A stretch of 64,000 bases of DNA from Omphiscola glabra. Taxonomy: Eukaryota > Mollusca > Gastropoda > Lymnaeidae. The translations under genes were made by a program, and so were the position numbers. The notes under the pieces were generated by a model. That model saw only the letters and a list, made by a program, of their open reading frames with translations. It did no database searches and was not told where the DNA came from. The DNA is taken from NCBI GenBank assembly GCA_964017045.1, contig OZ024809.1:8393012-8457011 (forward strand). The letters are read 5' to 3'. This document shows positions 57,715-64,000 of the stretch, piece by piece (position 1 is the first letter of the stretch; each line of letters opens with the position of its first letter).

Positions 57715-57892
57715 TCAATGTTTCTTATGTTCCTAAAAGTCTCTATGTTTCTTATGTTCCTATAAGTCTCTATGTTTTTTATGTTCCTAAAAGTCTCTAT
57801 GTTTCTTATGTTCCTATAAGTCTCTATGTTTCTTATCTTCCTATAAGTCTCTATGTTTCTTATGTTCCTATAAGTCTCTATGATTTTCTTCA
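57715..57892. repeat. 27-bp minisatellite, about 6.5 copies
   Basis: Units anchored on GTCTCTATGTTTCTTATGTT followed by CCTATAA. Minus frame RNIRNIETY repeats are its translation. Confidence 0.95.
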
Positions 57893-58299
57893 AATGTTTA
57901 GACATCAGATTTTAAATACTAAATGATTTTAGGAGGTTTTACAGTGTTTTTTCCACATAACAGCCACATCTATAGACCTAATCGATCTCTTAGGTTACAA
58001 TGAAAACGTTTACTTCAAGTGTTGCATCGAGACCAAACTTAATCAAAATATATTTCATTGTTCCTAAACAATTATTTTTGGGTCTCGAAATAATAACATC
58101 CATATTTATTGTGAAGGGTGGTCAACAAGGTCAACCTACTTTAATGGGGGGATTTGTTAAGATTAAGTTTGTTTGACCTCGAAACCTAACAGTCTGACAG
58201 ATTACGGTTTTTCTTCTTATATGAGTTTAATGGTTAAAGTGAGACTTGATAGATACATCGAGACAAAACTTGAAATAAATGCACTTGAAAATCCATATT
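57893..58299. other. Gene-less stretch
   Basis: Loose ~190-bp similarity between 58010-58070 and 58240-58290 (CATCGAGAC.AAACTT and AAATA). No gene. Confidence 0.4.
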
Positions 58300-58900
58300 G
58301 AACTCACAACTGTCAGGGCCAAAGATATGTCACATGGGAAATGGCGTCGGTGGGCCGTCGAGCGCGAGCTCTTAGTGCCCCCCCTCCCCCGCACACCTGC
58401 ACACGGGCCAGACACCAGGTTTCCCGGCCGACAGAGCGTGCGGCGGCACGCCGGGAACCTCCCCCCTGTCCTGGAGGACGTCCGGTTGACCGAGAACGCT
58501 GCGTTAAAGCGTTCGCGGTCTACTCTCCTTAGGGTCTGGGCGGGTTTGCTTCCACTCCGGAGGGAAGTTGTTGCATTACCACCCCCACCGCCCAGGGAGT
58601 CCTTCGGTCGGGACGGAAAGCTGTGACGAAACGGTTACCTAGGAGCGGCTTTCTCACGGCCGCGTAGCTAAAATCATCGGCATGGGTTTTGACCGCCACC
58701 CAAGCCTCATATCCATCATCGAGAACAAGTAATCATGTTAGACACTGCCGTTGCGTTGGGAGTCATGCGGTCGGTCGGGATTTTTAGCTTTGGAAGGAAA
58801 GTACCTCCTTATTGGCCTGCCACGCCACGAAGAGGCAAAATCCATGTGGGCGCCCCCGTGTTTCTTCGGAGGCGCGCTCCTCAAAAGCAGGAACCAGGGG
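58300..58900. other. Second GC-rich island with hairpins, unclassified
   Basis: GC-rich, CpG-containing sequence with a good hairpin at 58488-58520 (GACCG-GAACGC against GCGTTC-CGGTC, one mismatch) and another near 58648-58672 (GCGGC/GCCGC). It shares CACGCCGGGA with the island at 56.3 kb. The 115-codon plus frame at 58279-58626 has no recognisable domain. I considered rRNA and found no recognisable conserved rRNA segment. Confidence 0.35.
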
Positions 58901-59114
58901 TCAAAGATATAAATATCAAATTCCTTATATACGCTATATCCATGCGCGCCCGCAGTAATCGTCCCAAGAGGGGGGGGGAGCAACAAACTTCCGAAATTTT
59001 GTATTATAATATGCAAATTAGATTTGAACACTTAAGAGCGTAGGCTTATGTATTAATGGTGACCTACTTTTTAAATTAGAGTTTTTTTGCAAACATAAAA
59101 CTCTCATTTTGAAA

Positions 59115-59650
59115 AAAAATTATTTTCTTAACATAGATTAGTAAAATTATAATATAAAGTATGTAACTAATAGTATCACACATTTCCTAACATAGATTAG
59201 TTAACTTATAGTATAAACTATATACCTAAAAGTAGCACACATTTCCTAACATAGATTAGTGAACTTATAACAGACCCGTTTACTCTTACGATTCTGGCGT
59301 GCAATGTACGATTTTCAGGTGTATACCTTATATATACTGTATGTGTTTTTTCACTATTAAGATAATGTATTGAACGCTTTTGTGATGATATTGTACGATT
59401 TTAAGAGTTTATGGGTAAACAGGTCTGTTATAATATAAAGTATACAGCTAATAGTATCACAAGTTTCCTAACATAGATTAGTTAACTTATAGTATAAATT
59501 ATATACCTAAAAGTAGCACACATTTCCTAACATCGTTTAGTTAACTTATAATATAAAGTATACAACTAATAGTATCACACATTTCCTAACATAGATTAGT
59601 TGACTTATAATATAAAGTATACAGCTAATAGTATCACACATTTCTTGATA
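59115..59650. repeat. 59-bp minisatellite, about 6 copies, interrupted by a MITE
   Basis: Units anchored on TAACATAGATTAGTTAACTT, ATAGTATAAA and AGTATCACACATTTCC. One unit is interrupted at 59270-59428. Confidence 0.93.
59270..59428. mobile_element. 159-bp MITE inserted in the 59-bp array
   Basis: Termini ACAGACCCGTTTAC and GTAAACAGGTCTGT are inverted repeats with one mismatch. TATA flanks each side (59266-59269 and 59429-59432). Neighbouring uninterrupted units (AACTTATAATATAAAG) show the empty site with a single TATA, so TATA is the target duplication (TA-type superfamilies such as Tc1/mariner also possible if termini are one step off). Non-coding. Confidence 0.88.
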
Positions 59651-59801
59651 TTCTTCAATTTCAATCTTTGAAAAAGAATTATAGTAGGTATTTATCCTTT
59701 CCAAATATTTTGTTAACCCTTCGTTTAAATGTTAACTATAATAGATGCAAGAGCCAAGACCACAGATACGAAATATCTTCGTTTAAATATTAACTATAGC
59801 T

Positions 59802-60013
59802 CAGAGGCGTAGCGAGAGTGTTTGGCGCCCAGGGACAAGATTAGAGCCCGTGGACGAGATTCATTTTAAAGCGCCCCCTTTTCCTTTTTTCAACGCTAAA
59901 ACCCATTATTTTCATCAATAAAATAATACCAAAGCACATTTTGGCGCCCCTAACGAGCTGGCGCCCTGGGACATCTGTCCCTCCCTGCCCCCCCCCCTTT
60001 CGCTACGCCTCTG
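59802..60013. mobile_element. hAT-type MITE, 212 bp
   Basis: Termini CAGAGGCGTAGCGA and TCGCTACGCCTCTG are perfectly inverted. A perfect 8-bp duplication CTATAGCT flanks the element (59794-59801 and 60014-60021). Same terminal family as those at 5436 and 53451. Confidence 0.95.
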
Positions 60014-60341
60014 CTATAGCTGCAATAACCAAGACCACAAATACGAGATATCTTTGTTGAAATGTTAACTATAGCTGCAAGAGCCAAGATCTTTTTAATA
60101 CATTTTTTCTTAAACTAAGTTTCAAAATCTGATGATGTTCACGGAAAAATACATTACTTTATAACAAATATGTCTATGTACACTGACCAAAGCCAGCTGT
60201 ATGGCTTGTAATCATTGAGTAACTAGTACCAGTGTTACTGAGCATGTCAAGATAATCACAAGCAGTGTTTCTTTCAGAAATTTTCCCCCGAGGGGGCACT
60301 TTTGACGTTGGGGGGGGGGGCAGTGCCAGTTTTTCAGTGGC

Positions 60342-60685
60342 CAGAGGCGTAGCTAAGGGGTGGCAGATGGGACATATGTTCCCGGGCGCCAGACTAGCGG
60401 GGACATCTAATGGACTAAAGGGTTAATGGACAAAAATAATAGGTTTCAGAGTTTAGCGGGGGGGGGGGGGGGGGGGGTTAAAAATGAATCTTGTCCCCTC
60501 TCATCAAAGACTCACGTCAGTGACGTAGAAGTGGGGGGGGGGCGAACATTTGGTCTTCCAAGGTGTCATTATTTCTTTAGATAGAGCGGCGGGATTTTCG
60601 GACATCTGCAGAGTTTCTATCGAGAAAGGTAGCGTGGCAAAAAGTTAACCCACCTAGGGTGGCGCTAACACTAGGCACGCCGCTG
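60342..60685. mobile_element. Decayed hAT-type element
   Basis: The left end CAGAGGCGTAGCTAAG matches the family of the element at 59802. The candidate right end ACTAGGCACGCCGCTG is an inverted hAT-like terminus. No matching target duplication. It contains a 20+ base G-run near 60455-60477. Confidence 0.5.
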
Positions 60686-61385
60686 GGCAGTGTATATATC
60701 AGCACCAAATTCGGCTGTCATGGCAAATAATTTTAATCGGGAAGTAGGGCAGCAAAAAATGTGTGATTGTTTAACAATCAAAAGGTGCATTTTGGAGTAT
60801 ACATGATTCGAATGTTTTGATAAGACTTTCATTTGATCGGGGCAAATAATTTTTCAAGCGTCGTGGGAGGCATTATGGCGACCAGTGCCAGACACAAACT
60901 AGATTCATTCTGGTTGTGGTGTGCCGAAGAAAATCATTTGACACAAGATTAGATTCAACCCGTTAGTCACATTGATCGACGTCAAGGAAAAAAAGGGGGG
61001 AGGGGGTAGAAGAAATTGAGGAATCCGAAGAGTTTGAGCAAAAGTGAGGGCAGGGGTCACCTTAATTTAAAAATAATAAATTCAAAATGCAGTGATGCAT
61101 TGTGGTGCAAATTTTTCTTCTTCTTTTTCTGTATATTAAGGGCCCACGATCAATTTATTGATCATTATGGCTCCTATGAATGTAGATGGGATTTGCAATG
61201 TTTCTGTGCCTGGTGTTGATGCGGATATTTCACTGGTAACAAGAGTTACCTAGTGAGGGTATCATGCACTGTATTCAATGTATCTTTAAGACAATTTGTG
61301 AAGGGGCATTTCAAACGTTCATATATTTACTGTTAGATGTCTCGTAGAAAAATGCTAAGAATACATCAACATACACCAACTATAT
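60686..61385. other. Gene-less stretch
   Basis: No exon recognised. It may include the lost 5' part of the retrotransposon that follows. Confidence 0.4.
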
Positions 61386-62452
61386 GTGGACTACAAATCA
61401 GCTTATGATAGCTTAGACAGAAAATACCTGAACGATGCTGTGCTCGAACTTGGAGTCCTTAACAAACTTACCCGACTCATACATATGACGATGGATAAAT
61501 ACAAAAGTAGAATCAAAGTACAGAGGGAGTACTTGAGGGAGTTCCCAATCAATCTGGGCCTCAGACGAGGAAATCCGTGTATCATTTTCAACATCACTTT
61601 AGAAAAAAGCATTAGAAACATACGTGTGAGCACCTGAGAGGTGGTACAGAACAACCATAAGGAACTTTATAAAGCCAGCCACTGCAATACCTGGCCTACA
61701 CAGACGATATAGTGCTACTTGGTAGAAACAGCATTGATGATATAATTAAAACTTTCAGGGAACTTGAAGATGTGTCGGTCAAAGCTGGTCTTGATGTAAA
61801 TAAAGCGAAGGCAATATTTATGATAATGTCAGGAAATACGCACTGATGACTTCATCAATATGAACATCTACACCTTTTAGAGGGTAGCTACTTTCAAATA
61901 TCTAGGGATGACTATAAATAAGCAAGAGGAAATACAATCGGAGGTGCAAGAAAGAATAACAGCATGCAACCGTTCTTATTTCAATTTACAAAAGCTACTT
62001 CAAAGCAAAAATCTCGCTAAGGGAACAAAGAAGGCAGTATACACCACTATCACAAGACCAGTAGTGAGACTTGGTTCCTACCAGAAAAGCAGAGAACCTG
62101 CTAAATATGTGACCCGATGATAGACAATTTTGTTTTGGGAATCCGTACTAACCAAGAGCTATATCAATTGTACAAATACCCATCCCTAGTCACAACAATA
62201 TAAAAAAAGGCAGACAGTCCTAGGCAGGACACATTGAAAGGATGCCGGATTCTGGAGCAACAAAAACGATCTATAGGCAGAAACCTAGGGGCAGACGGCT
62301 CAGCGGTCGACCAAGACTGAGATGGATTGACGATGTAGAGAAGGGCTTACAAAGGTTGGGGTTCGCACATGGAGGTGTAAAGCGATGGATCGATCCCAAT
62401 GGAAGAATGTGGTGGAGCAGGCCAGGGCCCTAAATGGGATGAAGCGCCACTG
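61386..62452 (+). pseudogene. Broken non-LTR retrotransposon reverse transcriptase (3' part)
   Basis: Degenerate RT in several frames. Recognisable parts in order: DYKSAYDSLDRKYL (motif with the first catalytic Asp), FPINLGLRRGNPC (fingers/palm loop, G.R.G.P), then after a frameshift and stops LAYTDDIVLLGR at about 61695-61730 (the YADD box, here YTDD), FKYLGMTINK at about 61895, a thumb-like segment (QERITACNRSYFNLQKLL), AGHIERMPDSG, GRPRLRWIDDVEKGLQRLG, and a 3' end reading NVVEQARALNGMKRH after another frameshift. It is 5'-truncated and inactive. This arrangement is typical of LINE elements whose ORF ends in the RPRLRW..DV block; the clade cannot be fixed here. Confidence 0.9.
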
Positions 62453-64000
62453 ATGTAAACATTTTTGACATTTGGGTGGGAAGCGCTAGAAATAACGATA
62501 ATAACAGGACATCACTAACTCTTCCACCAGCACAATATTAAATAAATTCAGTCCAGTTGGGAGCCCTTAGGGTATGTTTTTTTATCTAGAGATACTCCTT
62601 AGCTTAGACTCGCCCCTTAAAACTTTATAGACCCCGGAAATGTTTTGATAAGTTCAAAATGCAAGAAAGCATTTTTTTTTACATACCGTAGTTAAATTTA
62701 GTTTCGCATCATTATACACTTAACTGTAGAGCAACGGGAGAGATGCTAGTTAAGATTTTATGTGTCATTTGAGCTAAGAGCCATCGTCTGAGGCTGCAAC
62801 CCACATAGCTGCATGGGGTCTCGTATATTTTAGGGGCTTAAAGTTGGGCTGTAATTACATTAAATTATCAACTTTTACTGCTAGGTAGGGAAGGAAAAAA
62901 CCGAAAAGTAGCACGGGTGCCATAAAATGTCAAGCGACGTCTCTACTTGACTAAGTGTGTCATGCAAATTTTTTTTTAAAAATTGAAAAGTAATGTATTT
63001 TTAAAGTTATTATTTTAAAATATTTGTGGGATCAACGACATAAAAATAATGAATTTACTACAAAATATTTTTAAAATTAAGAAAAAAGAATTACTTCCTA
63101 AAAAAGGTATCCATCCCAAAAAAGAAATGCTAAAATAGTTTTACATTTTGAACGAAAAAGAAAAACCAAAAACATACGTTTATTTCAAAATATTTGCAAG
63201 TTTCACCAAAGTCAAAAAGAAAAACTTTTCTGTACAAAATGCTAAAGACTATATCTTTATGGGTTTTCAAAATTGGTATTTATTTATAAATCATATGTAA
63301 CCGAAATAATTGTTCAGAAGTCAAGAACTGTTTACAAAAGACTCATATATTTATTAATGTGTGATTTTTTTCGTATAAATTATTAAAGTTTCAATTCTCA
63401 ATATTCAGTTGATTGAAATGTTAATTAAGAAATTTAGACTACTATAATTTGCTTCAGATCATTATAACTTGCCTCTTTGATATTATACTTGAAAACAATT
63501 TTTTTACCAATTCCATATAATTTTTTTTAACTACTACCAAAAATGGCATTTACAAGATAATCGAAATACTCGATTTTTGTTATTCGTTGTTTAAATATAT
63601 ATTATATTCTTTCTACTGGATTATCATCTTAAAATATTTTTTTTAATAGTTCAAACGGCTGGGGAAGAGTGTTTATTATTATTATATTAACAGAGAAAAG
63701 TCATTGGGGATTTAATACATAAAGACTATTTTTAAAAAAAAATCATTTTACTATGTTCCCGAAACTGTGTTAAAAAATTAGAAACACTCGATTTAATAAT
63801 TATGATGAAATGTCCACTATTTGTAAGTAACGGGTAAATTCCTAATTTTTTGTTTTAAAATTTTTTTTTTTTTAAATTTTCATTTTATCTATGTCAGCAT
63901 ACATCTATGGAATCTACTACATTAAAATGTTTGCTAAAAATGATTTTTTAAAGCATGATGCTATTATACAATATAATTTGAAAACAGATTGCACATGTTT
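62453..64000. other. Gene-less AT-rich end of the window
   Basis: Very AT-rich with A- and T-tracts; no open frame, RNA or repeat array recognised. Confidence 0.6.

Noticed and set aside
58300..58780. Ribosomal RNA gene
   Set aside because: GC-rich and hairpin-rich, but I could not place it on any conserved 18S, 5.8S or 28S segment.

Overview
The window is animal (metazoan) nuclear DNA. Its protein-coding content is split into short exons with GT-AG introns, and one gene is a clear homologue of BCOR/BCORL1, the Polycomb PRC1.1 corepressor, which is a metazoan family. The DNA between exons is AT-rich and dominated by tandem minisatellites (roughly 35 arrays) and by short non-autonomous hAT-type DNA transposons, many with readable 8-bp target-site duplications. 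No bacterial, phage or CRISPR features are present. The species cannot be fixed from sequence alone. The repeat style and gene divergence suggest a non-vertebrate bilaterian, possibly a mollusc, but that is a weak inference.

Layout. 1-15160: almost entirely minisatellites (16, 41, 30, 18, 45, 19, 42, 42, 64, 29, 28, about 20 and 21/22 bp units) plus hAT-type MITEs at 901, 5436 and 5728; no convincing exon. 15163-36585 (+): the 3' part of a BCOR-like gene in eight exons whose splice phases agree throughout (714 codons plus stop). They encode a basic/acidic linker, three ankyrin repeats with a partial fourth, an acidic spacer, a PUFD-like domain split by an 8.1-kb intron, and a long Q/H/S-rich C-terminal tail. 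Most introns, and the stretch upstream of the first exon, carry their own minisatellites. The largest is a 5.4-kb, about 118-copy, 46-bp array between the two PUFD exons. 36586-46240: 3' UTR and intergenic DNA with two more hAT-type MITEs, a LINE 3' tail, a SINE-like fragment and small arrays. 46242-48866 (-): a complete four-exon gene for a 318-residue coiled-coil protein that I do not recognise, with a MITE in its last intron. 48870-64000: intergenic DNA with more minisatellites, a possible terminal exon on the minus strand (53228-53405), two GC-rich islands with strong hairpins (about 56.3 and 58.3-58.9 kb), several MITEs (one inserted cleanly inside a tandem repeat), and a broken non-LTR retrotransposon reverse transcriptase (61.4-62.45 kb).

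Biology. The BCOR-like protein would be a nuclear scaffold that uses its PUFD to bind a PCGF1-type RAWUL domain in PRC1.1 (established for the vertebrate family; inferred here). The N-terminal part expected of BCOR lies upstream of the window or in exons I could not see. The most striking genomic feature is the tie between minisatellites and gene structure: one 41-bp array includes the exon's own splice donor as its first unit, and another array runs almost up to an acceptor. Most long open frames in this window are by-products of these arrays and are not genes.
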